Source: Trichoplax sp. H2 (taxonomy: Eukaryota > Placozoa > Uniplacotomia > Trichoplacea). From it: a DNA stretch of 64,000 nt. Positions 1 through 11,054 of the stretch are shown here, piece after piece. The stretch is taken from the NCBI GenBank assembly GCA_003344405.1, contig NOWV01000054.1, positions 310,001 through 374,000 of the forward strand, written 5' to 3'. Made by a program: the position numbers and the translations under genes. Every line of letters begins with the position of its first letter. Position 1 is the stretch's first letter. The notes below the pieces were generated by a model. The model made no database searches and had not been told where the DNA came from. It was given only the letters and a program-made list of their open reading frames with translations.

Positions 1-923
1 TTGGAATAAATTGTAAAATACGACTGAGTACTAACTGCGGCAGCTTAGAAAATGGAAAAGTATACTGCTTTATGAAGGCTACTGTATTATACGGTTAAGA
101 AAGATCTTGCTAGGTGATTATTAAACGTCAATTTAAGTTGCATAGATTGAGGCTGTTTCTAATGATAATGAACGACAATTAATATTTATAATTGTAATCA
201 TAGCTTTATGAATTAATTCTTTAATTTATAATTCATAAGATCTGATAAAAGTTCTTTTAATTGTATGGTTGAAAAACATTTCTTTTCAATTCGCAAACAT
301 GTTACTACGATAGACTTGTTTCTATTCAAGATATTACACGAAAGCTTGGATAAAATATGATTTTAATTTGAAATTGACTGGGAAAGGCTAATCTTGTCAG
401 GAATTGATCAATTTCGTAGTATGTGAGAGCTTAAACTAAGGACAATTTTTTTCCGTTTCTGGTTACTCTAATCTAAAGTACAAAATAAGCAAGCGGTAAA
501 TATCTAATTTAGATTAGTATTTCATGTAAATCAGTTTCGTTGAGGCTACTACTGGATGCTTAAGTGACTACGAAGCATTAAGATAGATAAATATTACCTT
601 AGTATTTAAGGCATTCAAGCATTTTCTTTAAACTGGATATGATTGATTGCTTTATGGTAATGGTAATAATTCGGGTTTAAGTACCGGCAAGGCTACGAAA
701 AAAAGTTCTCTTTATGATTCAATTATAATATAGGGTACCAATCTTTTTAACATCTCGTATATTCCAACACATTCTTTAAGGATATGCTCGTAACATTTAC
801 GCAATAGTATGTAAAATATCATCAACAACAGTATTTTGGTATCAGTCAAGCATATTAAATCTGCCTTTGAAATCACTTGCTAGATGATTATTATTCCATT
901 ATCAAGATATGCCAGTAGAGTAC
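1..923. other. Intergenic, no gene seen
   Basis: AT-rich sequence without a long open frame or a recognisable protein motif on either strand. It ends at the AGTAC target duplication (919-923) of the first LTR-like element. Confidence 0.6.
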
Positions 924-1356
924 TGTTACAAACCAGCTTGGTGACAAGGATAACGTAAAACAAATCTCTAAATTACTATAGTCTCCGGGATTCAGTATCC
1001 CTTGACTACCTCGCAAGAATTTAGACGCCTTTAATTCTACGTTAAAACAACTATATAATTGAGAACTACTTTATTCAACTATCTGACGGGCTTATATACC
1101 CTTCTACAGTAGCTAACATTCACAAGTCATCTTATAAAAATGCTTAGGTGAGATAACTAGTTTTTCACAGTCGGACTACAATATGTCCATTCACAGAATC
1201 ATTTCAGTGCACATTACAGCACAGCATTAAATTTTCTGTAACACATTTATAATTAGAGTAATTCCTATAGTAAATAACTAGTTGTAATATAATATCACTA
1301 TATTATATTAACCAAATTTAGATAGCTATTTCTTCACGGTAGTTCGTACCGTGACA
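924..1356 (-). mobile_element. Solo LTR-like element, family A, copy 1
   Basis: A 433-bp element flanked by a perfect 5-bp target duplication AGTAC (919-923 and 1357-1361). On the + strand it begins TGTTACAAACCAGC and ends TACCGTGACA, giving TG...CA ends with a short inverted repeat. A hairpin CACGGTA/TACCGTG lies at 1335-1353. Read on the - strand it has the order expected of an LTR: TATATAA (about 1098-1092) followed some 20 nt later by AATAAA (1075-1070). There is no coding sequence. TG...CA ends and a 5-bp duplication are typical of LTR retrotransposons. The alternative is a DNA transposon of a TGT-ended type with 5-bp duplications, but the TATA and poly(A) order favours an LTR. Confidence 0.75.
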
Positions 1357-1361
1357 AGTAC

Positions 1362-3240
1362 CATATGAGTTATATCTATCTAGACTTCTTTCCATAGTAA
1401 AATGTGATACTTAGAATAGTCTAATGACTACGAATGTTAATTACTTTACTCAAAATTGTCCATAAAACGCACTTAATATCGCTTGCAAAAAGTGCTCAGG
1501 AAAAATTGCTTTACATCATATGAACTGAGTTACCCTCTATCCTATACAGAGGCAATTGTACCGATGTAAAAACTGTGCTTTGCTCTGGTCGTATAGCTAA
1601 ACACTTTAAATATTTTATACAGTAGTGGCTTGAAAATTAATGCTTCTAGAGAGTTATTGGTACCCGAATACTGTAGTTACTTATAACTTACGTGATAGAA
1701 GTTACTACTGGCAGCGTAAACATTCAATCATGACAGTTACTAGTGAGCTATTATATTTCATCCACTTACCTGGAAGATATTAATAAATTGATAATAGGTG
1801 TTGCTGCCATGGTGAAATAATAAGTATAGAAATTTATTGATGACGTTTGACAGTTTATAAATGCATAAACCACGCAAATTTGTTTCAGTCGTTTAATAAT
1901 TAATTGTAGTTAAGGAATTCATTGCCAAGATCATGTCATGGATTATAGTAGATATTGGTTAGCTCACTTTAGAGGAACTTAAAGTAACGATGGCTAGTAA
2001 GCGATTTCACTGACTGCTAGTTATTAGATCTATGCCATGAAATTAAATCTTGTAATACTAGTACTCATATATAAGCACAGCAAATGGAGTAGCATTTGTC
2101 ATTTTGAATGAGTTACTGAAATAATATAATTTATCAACTATTTCTGTTAAAGAATAAAAGAAATTTACCGAGGACTAAGGATACTACATTATAGCCGTTA
2201 TATAATATACATTATTTTACAATTGCGTACATTTTATTGATAACTGTGGCACCAATGATAATCGTTGCATATCTTTTTATAAAGTAATTACTGTACAAGT
2301 GCACATTCACTTCAGCCAAAATTCTAAACAGTAGCGTACGATTCTCAAATAATGCCATCGTTATCAATTTCTTTGAAATTAAATTACTAGGATAAAGTTT
2401 CCGCCAATTTTATTCCATTATTTAATTTTATAGAATTATTTCATGGGTACAATAACCTACTTGATATATAAATTACTTCAGCAGCCGCCAATCAGAGAAA
2501 ATATTATCACAGATTGTCTATTACCTGTAACAGTAGGGTTTAAATACAATGGGCTCATCATAGAATACCGTGCATTAATTGCTATTGCAAGCCATCAAGC
2601 AATTTAATAATTCGCTACTGGCAGCATAGATGTATCATTTCTTGAAGTTTCAATCTATTCATAGTACATTGTTTGGGTGGTATCTTTTAAGGCGGTCATT
2701 TATAACAGATTATATTGAATTTGGGATTTAGAATTACAGGAATTCATATAAACGAAACTATAATTGTAACGAACAGCCCCTTCATTTGGCAAAAAGTAAT
2801 TTTGAGATTTATTAATAGTCTATAACAATTAAAAAATCTCTTTTAAGAATATTTAATGTCAAGAGAGCCGTATTATTTCGTAAATAATTTATTATTTTCT
2901 ACCAGTGCTGGAAATTATAAGCCAAGGCATATAATCTTACAGTACCACGCTATTGTTATTGTCAGGCCGTTATGCAATCATTTCCTAGATTGAAGCAAAT
3001 ATAATCCTAATCAAATAGTAATCTAATCATTATACTACTCGACAATATCCTACAACGCAAAAAATTTAAGGGATGAGCATGTCGGTAAATTGACGATAAA
3101 AAAGAGCTTGTGATCGATTGAGATGTTAAGGTATCGACTGATTTTTCCAATTTTTTACTTTTGACGTTCATTATCTATTGATGTATTAAGTCATTTCCAC
3201 TTTATCCTTAATAATATGCTAGGAAAATCGAATTTCATGC
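1362..3240. other. Intergenic, upstream of GPCR 1
   Basis: No open frame or recognisable motif. If GPCR 1 has an upstream exon carrying its start codon, it should lie here. I found no convincing candidate. Confidence 0.5.
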
Positions 3241-3301
3241 TTTAGCAAAAAATGCCAACGATTGTAATGGCGCCTACACAACATTTCCAAGTTCTGATGA
3301 T

Positions 3302-5247
3302 ATGAAAATCATATCAATCCTATATGCCTTATTTGCTACTTTAGCGTTGCTACTTAATGGTATATTCATTGGTTATGTCATTCAAGCACGTAAAAAGTGG
3401 GGGAGTCACGACATACTAATTTTAAATATTTCCTTCTCTGATTTATTATGCATTCTATCATAGTGAGTGGATATTAATATACAATTATTCGGACCCTATT
3501 TTTATTTCAATGCAATATTTCTTACCAATATAGATAATGATATCCAAAACATCACAGCTAAATAGTTGTAATTAAAAGTAAATATAAATGGAATTATGGT
3601 CTTTTAACCTGAATCAAGCGTAATCCTGTAACATAGATCTTTACTGATTAGTATATCGTATCATAGCATATACTATGCTTTAATTTAAACCATAAGTATT
3701 CGTATACTAAATGATCTAAAATTTTTTCTTCGTAATTAGATAGATGTTTACTCGAAATATAATCTTACTACTAATACTTTCTTAAAGTGACCACGTCGTA
3801 TTAAAATTTCTATCAGTCGTACATTTTACTTTTTCTATATAGCGATAAAATCATTTAGATGTGTGATCACTTTTATTTATCCGATACAATTATCTACAGA
3901 ATTACTTGAAAGGGTAATCGTTTAATAATCGATGCTTAACTCTCTTAATAAAATAATCTATGTGCGTTGCAGTAGAATTCGCGGATCGTTATTTGAGATT
4001 TAAGAATAATTTTATTAGTTACAGTTAGCTATAAAATTGCTTCTGTATCGGTAGCTCTTCGTTCTAATCAAAGTTTAGAACGAAGAAATTAAACTTTACG
4101 AACCTTCTTTCGGACCAGTCTTTCTCGACTTCTACCTAAAATACGACACTTAATACTGCCTATTCGGCGATCTAAAATATAAGATTGGCAAACTTTCTGT
4201 CATCAGTAGCTTATTGTAAAGTATCCGTTTCGCTAACGAAATTGAATGCAAATTTTATTGAAAATTTGTCAATTTTCTGTAGCACTGCTACTTTGTAAAC
4301 ATCTTTTATCTATATTATACTCAAACAATATTATAAAAATATGCATTTTATCAATACCGTTACATCTGTAGTTAAGCTATCTTATGAAAATAATGTTACG
4401 ACTGCTCTGTTAATATTGCTCTCTGATACCTATATTTTTTTCATTAATATTTTATAGCGGAGGAATATTTATTCCCATATCTATCGGGGGCCAACCTAGG
4501 CAACAACCCATATTCCCGAAAGATACCTTTAGCTGCCGTTTAGCTATAACAATATGTGGCTTTTCATTCTACCTCAATATTAGCCTATTGTCCTTATCAG
4601 CTTTAGCTAGTTATTGGAAAATTGTAAAGGGCAGAAAAAGCTTAAGCTGTTACAACTCATGGTATTTGGTTTTATCAGTTTATGCTGTATGCGTTGTGCT
4701 AATTTTACCTTCATCAACTGGATTTTGGGCTAAAATTACCTATTATAAAACGATAGGCATCTGCTTATTTGATTTCAGCTCAATAACAACATCTTTAGAC
4801 CAAAAATTATATCTATTTTTGATTATGTATCCTCTCTTTATTTTCTGTTCGTGTGTTATTACTTTCTGCTATTACCGCATCTATCGCGTTGTACGAAAAA
4901 GTTCAATCACTCTAGCACAGCACAACGCTAGCGGATATCACTATTACTCCTATCATCTTCGCTTCAACCATCCAATTAATACTGAAGAAAGAGTAGTAAA
5001 ATCTACTAAGTTAAAATCATTTCGACGTCATGATATCGTCTTAGCAAAAACCTTGTTACTTGTACTCATACTATTCATGATTTCTTACATCCCATACGCT
5101 ATTTCGAATATTTTATATTTTGCTAATGTTGTTCAACTAACTTTAACAAACGATCTATACATGCTATTAATTACTTGTATAAATAGCGTTTGCAATCCTG
5201 TAATATTCTACAGCAGGCGGCGTCATCGTAAAATTCGGCCATCATAA
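3302..5247 (+). CDS. Rhodopsin-class GPCR 1, divergent member of the array
   Basis: Seven-helix class A receptor in two exons, 3302-3462 and 4458-5247. The donor is GTGAGT and the intron is phase 2. The TAG seen in frame at 3461 is not a stop: TA joins the first base of exon 2 (C) to give Tyr. From the ATG at 3302 the product is 316 residues. N19 (1.50), D47 (2.50), C80 and C156 (the TM3 to loop-2 disulfide), P179 (5.50), P266 (6.50) and N300-P301 (7.49-7.50) are present. DRY is replaced by ASY (104-106), CWxP by SYIP (263-266) and NPxxY by NPVIF. The loop-1 Trp kept in the other three genes is absent, and the cytoplasmic tail is very short (ends HRKIRPS). The start is uncertain: sequence resembling the paralogues' N-terminal segment continues upstream in frame to a TAA without any ATG. 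It may be reached through the AG at 3255, or the gene may be decaying. Ligand unknown. Confidence 0.7.
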
Positions 5248-5444
5248 ATATAAAGGTATAGGACTGCTGGAATTGCTATAATTTTCTTCCATTATAATCT
5301 ACGGTAGAAGATCTAATCAAGGATTTTAATTAATATTGCTGATAAAAAAATTCTCAAATAATCAAAGCTATCAAACAAATTTCATAAAATTTCAAGTATT
5401 TATTTGATTGGTATCGAGGCATTTTTAGCATTAGTTAAAATGTG

Positions 5445-5450
5445 AATAAA
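5445..5450 (+). promoter_or_regulatory. Candidate poly(A) signal of GPCR 1
   Basis: AATAAA about 200 bp past the stop codon, a spacing shared by the other GPCR genes of the array. Confidence 0.4.
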
Positions 5451-6630
5451 AATTAGATACTTCCTATTAAATTATAGTCGTTTGAGTAGTGACAGTCTTA
5501 CTTACAACATTTTTACGTCATTGTATCTGGAGCTTCCGCATGCTTTGAACTAAATTTTATTCTTTAAATTTATATTGATAGAATAGCTAAATTTATTGTT
5601 ATTAAATTAAATCAAATTTGCCTCTTTGTAATAATAAGTTCTTTATTTCTCATTATATATGCATACTCTTTTACTCTTAACATTATTACGGTCATCTTTA
5701 GATTTCATATTTCTAATAATTGTAGCCCATTTTGCTTCGATTTTCTTATCGCAAATTTTCTAATTATAAATTAAGAGAATTTTATGGATTAAAATTCTAT
5801 TTGTTGCGAATAAATGATAGGCTATAGCCAATAAATAGAAATAAAGAGTTTAGCGAGTAATGGCTATGTTGTTAAATATCTCAAGTGTAATGACATTTGA
5901 AACAGGAGAATATGCTAATCTCGTAATAAAACATTATCGTGACATAAATCATGAAATCGGCAATGTTGATCCAATTAAAAGCCAGTAATTTCATATAGCT
6001 TCACGTCGGTATTCACGCAGCTATCACAGCCGATGAGCCAATTTCGAGCTTTGGGTGTGAAATAAACAAATATTAAGATTTACTGAAGATATGTTAAATT
6101 AAAGTGCAAAAAATAAGTTACTAATCACGTAATGTATTTGTAATCTGTGCTGCTCCGATACCTAAGATTTGATAGGTTTCGGTAACAAAGAAACTGCTAT
6201 GAAATCAATAATTGTTACTAATTTTAGTTTTTCTATAGAATATTATTCTATACAGCAAATCTGTCCTAGTTTATAAAGAGGGATAGTCACTGAATTCTTA
6301 ATCCGTCCAATATTCAAATCTATTCTGTTATCTCAAATTTCGTTTAAAAAATTTTGATCAAATCAGTTCAATTTAACTGATATTTGCGCTCATAACTCTA
6401 GCATACTGTAACTTTCATACTATAATTTGATGTCAGATTATTTTGGTATTTGAGTAAAACTATCGAATTGCCGTACGTATTGCAATTGCTAGAGTTTAAT
6501 TCAAATTTAATTTTTAAATCTACAAATCCTATACATATTGTGTTGTAGTGCAGCCCTAAATAAGCTTAATTAACCTTAAAACTAAGATCATAAGATAATA
6601 CAAAAATAGAAAAATTGTACAATAGATTAC
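5451..6630. other. Intergenic, no gene seen
   Basis: AT-rich, with no supported feature. Confidence 0.5.
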
Positions 6631-6701
6631 CTACGGTAGTTACTATTTTGTAACAGTAAATTATACTATGCTGTAATAAGAGTTCTTATACGGTGGCTAA
6701 T

Positions 6702-7503
6702 CCAACCCAACCACCCACCCTTATACGAGCAGCGTGGGGGTATTTATGCTACTGTTAAAATGACTGTGATTATGGGTTCATTTCAATAGGTCAGTATAAG
6801 ATTCTTACAGTACTTTTTAACTCAAGATTTCTTCATGTAAAACGAATAGCTCTAAGGTAGTCATTTCTGCAGAACACTGATTATTAAAACAGTATTCGTT
6901 ATATCGGTAAGGGTGGCCACTGGGCCTTTAAATTTTGGTATGATGTAATATTCTGATGAAAATTGAATCAACATAGAATCTTTATAAAGTTTTCTACACA
7001 GCCATTTTGATGATTACATTTTCTTATAATGGTTGCTATCAACAGAGCAAGCTTTGCTTGCATACTCAAGCGATCCTTAGACATATTATAATGATTGGTA
7101 TAGAATTGACCACAGTACTAAGGACATTGTACCGCACTGTCGATATCTTACAGTACCCGCTAATCTTAACTTGGTATGTCCATCACCGTATATTAGTTAT
7201 CATAATGTGTTTTGGACCATGAACTAATCTTAATATAGCATTTCATCTATGAATGCATTATTGAAAAGTAGTACAGTATTCTAGAAGCATAGCTATGAAT
7301 ATAGTAGTGCCTGGCTATTACCGGGATATATACAGCATAAAGTCGAATGGTAGTACTATCTGTTAATTATTAACAAATAAGTACATTATCGTAAACCTGG
7401 CTATTACCGGGATATATGTAATGTCGAATGGTAATACTATCTGTTAATTATTAACAAATAAGTACATTATCGTAAACCGTCAGCAAAGCGACGTGAGTTT
7501 GTA
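6702..7503. mobile_element. Nested insertion with CTAAT target duplication
   Basis: An 802-bp insert inside the LTR-like element, bounded by CTAAT at 6697-6701 and 7504-7508. Comparison with the uninterrupted copy near 15.47 kb shows that the host sequence is continuous once the insert is removed. Read on the - strand it begins TACAAACTC followed by CGTC/GACG inverted sequence. A related end occurs at about 32702 (GCAAACTCCCGTCGC). It holds the only long open frame of this stretch (7007-7222, 71 codons), which resembles nothing I know. Its class is undetermined because it lacks TG...CA ends. Confidence 0.55.
7310..7476. repeat. Two-copy tandem repeat, 86 and 81 bp
   Basis: Units at 7310-7395 and 7396-7476 both start CCTGGCTATTACCGGG and end ATTATCGTAAA. 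They differ by a 5-bp deletion and an A/G change. They lie within the nested insertion. Confidence 0.85.
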
Positions 7504-7828
7504 CTAATGTTAATTGATTATTGTGCTATGGCTTGAAAGACTTGTGATAAATATCCTGAAGATATTCAATTATAGATGATATTATAAGTAATTCTGTGTA
7601 TGGGCATACTGTAATCTAATCATCTAGAATGGTTCAGTACATGTCTAAGATTATAAATAATTTTCTGTATTAATTTAGCTATCCAATATAAACTAAATTT
7701 CATGAACTGTTATGACTCATACATGATAGCAGCTGCCGAAGGGTATTTAAGCGCGGCCGGCTCGGCAGACGGTTGAATAAAAGAGGTGTTCTAATAGTTG
7801 TTTAACGTATAAGCAAAGGCTTCTAAAT

Positions 7829-8282
7829 TCTTGTAAGGTAGTTAAGAGATACTGAATCCCGGAGAATATAGTAAGTTAGAGATTTATTTTAAGCTATCTT
7901 TGTCACGAAGCTGGTTTGTGACAATAGTCTAAAGATAGTCCTTAGTTAGTCTGATTACAGTCAGATAGTAATTACTACTACCAATTGTGCTGTAAATACA
8001 TTGAAATGAGAGATTTTTAGAGGAATGTCACAAACCAGCTTCGTGACAAAGATAAACGTAAAATAAATCTCTTAATTACTATAGTCTCCGGGATTCAATA
8101 TCCCTTAACTACCTCACAAGNNNNNNNNNNNNNNNNNNNNTGTAAGGTAGTTAAGGGATACTGAATCCCGGAGAATATAGTAAGTTAGAGATTTATTTTA
8201 AGCTATCTTTGTCACGAAGCTGGTTTGTGACAATAGTCTAAAGATAGTCCTTAGTTAGTCTGATTACAGTCAGATAGTAATT
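7829..8282. repeat. Sequence duplicated on both sides of assembly gap 1
   Basis: 7829-7973 and 8141-8282 are nearly identical (one difference seen in the LTR part). They include not only the LTR end but also about 50 bp of its unique flank. The piece just left of the gap (7974-8120) matches 9965-10110, again including unique flank and the AGGAA duplication. Unique flank duplicated at both junctions points to two haplotypes laid end to end rather than two extra insertions. Confidence 0.75.
8121..8140. other. Assembly gap 1, 20 N
   Basis: A run of 20 N between two contigs with duplicated ends; its nominal size is unlikely to be real. Confidence 0.95.
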
Positions 8283-9964
8283 GATAGTTGTAAGATGAAC
8301 CTAATCTTATATAGTAAAGTGAAGTTTACTAGAAACTATAATTCTTGTTGAATTTTTTAGAAGACATTTACCACTTACGTTAAATCCAAGATTTTATAAT
8401 TTTATAAATATCAGGACTAGCTAAAGCACAAAAGATAAATTCTGTACTAATCTTAAAGTAAATTGTATTATCTGTGATCTTCGTCACTAAGGTTTAGAAT
8501 CTTATAACTTTGCAATAGTATACGAGATCAATGAAATAATTTTTTACTAAATTTACATGCATCGTTCTTGAGAGAGTTTACTTTAATATCTTACAAATGG
8601 ACAAGCAAGCCCTAGTATGCCCAGATGTGTTTCAAAAAAGCTTCATAATATACTCTGCTATTCTATAAATTTATAATATGAGACATATCTACATTTTCTA
8701 AACACCGATAATTATAATATTAGAAAAGTCATGAAAATGTAAATGAAATATAAGTTGAGAAGATGCAAATAAAATTAAGAATACATTTTGTCACAATAGT
8801 AAGGTAGTTCTTTTCATAATCGCTTTAGAAATGATCGTTTAAAGACTTTGTGTACTATCACTGAAATTCTCTAACAATGCATATCTAAATTTCTGTCACT
8901 GAATTGGGGATAGGCTTTATTTCTAAGATTTTAAGATTATAGATTGATTAGGTAATAAAGCATCTAGGAAAATTTCTTGTTAAGTAAGATGATATTTACT
9001 AGATAAATGTATTTAATTCAAGAAAACAGGCTAAACTGAAGCTGATTGAAGTGAAAGTTTGTAAGTTAAAATCCGATTTGCATTTCTTTTACTATATTCG
9101 CAGTGTATATGTCCATGACTTCGAGATACATACGATACATTATATTCTTACTAAAAAGTTAATGTCTACTACGCGATTGTAAAACTTCGTATTTATCTAT
9201 TGATCTACTCGTATATTTAATATTTACATGGTAGAATTCTATTTATGATCTAATTAGATTATATCATAGAAGCATCATTACTAATTTGTATTTATATACT
9301 TTCCTCCGGTCGTGCTTTCACATTATAACAGCTATCTTCATTCATCCATGTTGCCACTTACTTTTGCCAATTAAATAGTAAGCTTGACGCATTACCTATT
9401 CTACTTTATCGTAACTATTCACAGTTATAAACGCTAAAACCTTCGATGGATTTCGTCCATTTACTAACTACATTAGCGAATACTTTAACTAGCTAATTTC
9501 TCTGGTGATTTCTAGCAATTATGATGAGCATAGTATCTCCCAAAATATCACAATATTACTTTAGGATATAATCTAAACCCAGCCTGCTATTAAGTTACCT
9601 AGTTGGTGTAGAACTTTTCCTGTAATCTCCTATTTATTTCCAATCTCAACGTCTTATATACTGTACTATTCCAGGTATTGTTATCATTTGCAACGCACTA
9701 TACAATATATTCCCTAGTGCAATCAGTAAAGATCTAAAATTAATGCACTGGTATAGAGCTACAAGATAGACTTACACAACTACATATTTACGTAGAATAC
9801 TTTCCACGTATGAACTTTAACCGTCTTACATATTACAAAATAATGTATCATTTACTGTAAACTAATTAAAACGCACTATCGTACTTTTGATATTCTATTA
9901 AAAATACTATTACAATATTTAATTTACAGATCGTTGCAAGCCCTATGTATTTTTGCTTAGTTAC
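8283..9964. other. Intergenic segment, probably insertion/deletion-polymorphic
   Basis: A 1,682-bp segment present in the right-hand contig but skipped in the left-hand one, where 7973 continues directly into sequence equivalent to 9965. No gene or repeat was recognised in it. Confidence 0.5.
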
Positions 9965-10016
9965 ACTACTACCAATTGTGCTGTAAATACATTGAAATGA
10001 AAGATTTTTAGAGGAA

Positions 10017-11049
10017 TGTCACAAACCAGCTACGTGACAAAGATAAACGTAAAATAAATCTCTTAATTACTATAGTCTCCGGGATTCAATATCCCTTAAC
10101 TACCTCACAAGGATCTAGACGTCTTTGATTCTACGTTAAACTCAATTAGACAATTGAGAACTGCTTTATTCAACTATCTGACGGGCTTATATACCCTTTG
10201 TTACAAATCTTCTTCTTTGTAACAAGAAACCGGGTCTTAAACACTATCTTCTCTAGTACTTGTGTTCCCAACTAACTTAGGGACCTATCGTAGTTGAACT
10301 AACTCTCAGCTACACAAAAAAACTACTATTGAGTAATAGGTTTAAATACTTTACTTTAATTTCGTTAACCTTAGTCGTAAAATGTACTAAAGAAAAACGT
10401 AAGAATATTCTTAGCAATAATAGTCAAAAGATCCTGCAAATGACTAACTGGAGCTGAGAAGCTAAGCTAGTGCTCCGCTTTTTATAGTCTCGCCGATGGT
10501 ACACTTGTGAATATTCTTGAAATAGCGGCTTACACTGTACAGTATACATATCCTAGTATAGCAACTAGAGCCTCAATGCTCTGCAAAGTAATTGATCTTA
10601 CACTTAAGGTGTTATTAATTAACGTTTACAGACTAAGCGCGTTAGCTCCGACATGTCAACAATATTGAACAAGTACTTATAAATAAACATTAATACCTAA
10701 TAAGCTACTGGAGCAAACAATAATTTAAATGAGATATTTTAATTAACATAACAATTATTATTTCGGAGCATGGCTCCGTAACACCCTTCTACAGCAGCTA
10801 ACATTCACGAATCATCATATATAAATACTTAGGTGAGAATATCTACTAACTAATTTTTCACAGTCGGACTACAATATGTCCCTTCACAGAATTATTTCAG
10901 TACACATTACAGCACAGCATTAAATTTACAGTAACACATTTATAATTAGAGTAATCCCTACTGTAAGTAACTAGTTGTAATATATTATCACTATATTATA
11001 TTAACCAAATTTAGATGGCTATTTCTTCACGGTAGTTCGTACCGTGACA
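10017..11049 (-). mobile_element. Solo LTR-like element, family A, carrying a nested element
   Basis: Flanked by the perfect 5-bp duplication AGGAA (10012-10016 and 11050-11054). It starts TGTCACAAACCAGC, ends TACCGTGACA, and contains the same CACGGTA hairpin as copy 1. On the - strand TATATAA (10193-10187) precedes AATAAA (10170-10165). Without the 585-bp nested insertion and one CCCTT it would be about 443 bp, matching copy 1. Confidence 0.75.
10199..10783. mobile_element. Nested element, family C, CCCTT target duplication
   Basis: A 585-bp insertion inside the LTR at 10017-11049, flanked by CCCTT (10194-10198 and 10784-10788). Its ends are TGTTACAAATC and CTCCGTAACA. A 9-bp stem (TGTTACAAA/TTTGTAACA) sits at the left end and CGGAGC/GCTCCG at the right end. 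There is no coding sequence. It has the same end design and duplication length as families A and B, so a third LTR family is likely. Confidence 0.7.
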
Positions 11050-11054
11050 AGGAA

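Larger units (their letters stand above)
6631..7923 (+). mobile_element. Solo LTR-like element, family A, interrupted by another insertion
   Basis: The right end (GGTTTGTGACA, to 7923) and the body match, in reverse complement, the LTR at 15161-15627. TATTTAA at 7744-7750 and AATAAA at 7776-7781 give the same TATA then poly(A) order, so the sense strand is +. The left end lacks about 90 bp: matching sequence starts only at about 6631, and the usual CACGG hairpin is missing. The matching sequence is split at 6701, where an unrelated element of about 800 bp is inserted, and resumes at 7504. A further unmatched stretch lies at about 7610-7700. No clean target duplication remains (only ATAG is shared). 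Confidence 0.65.
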
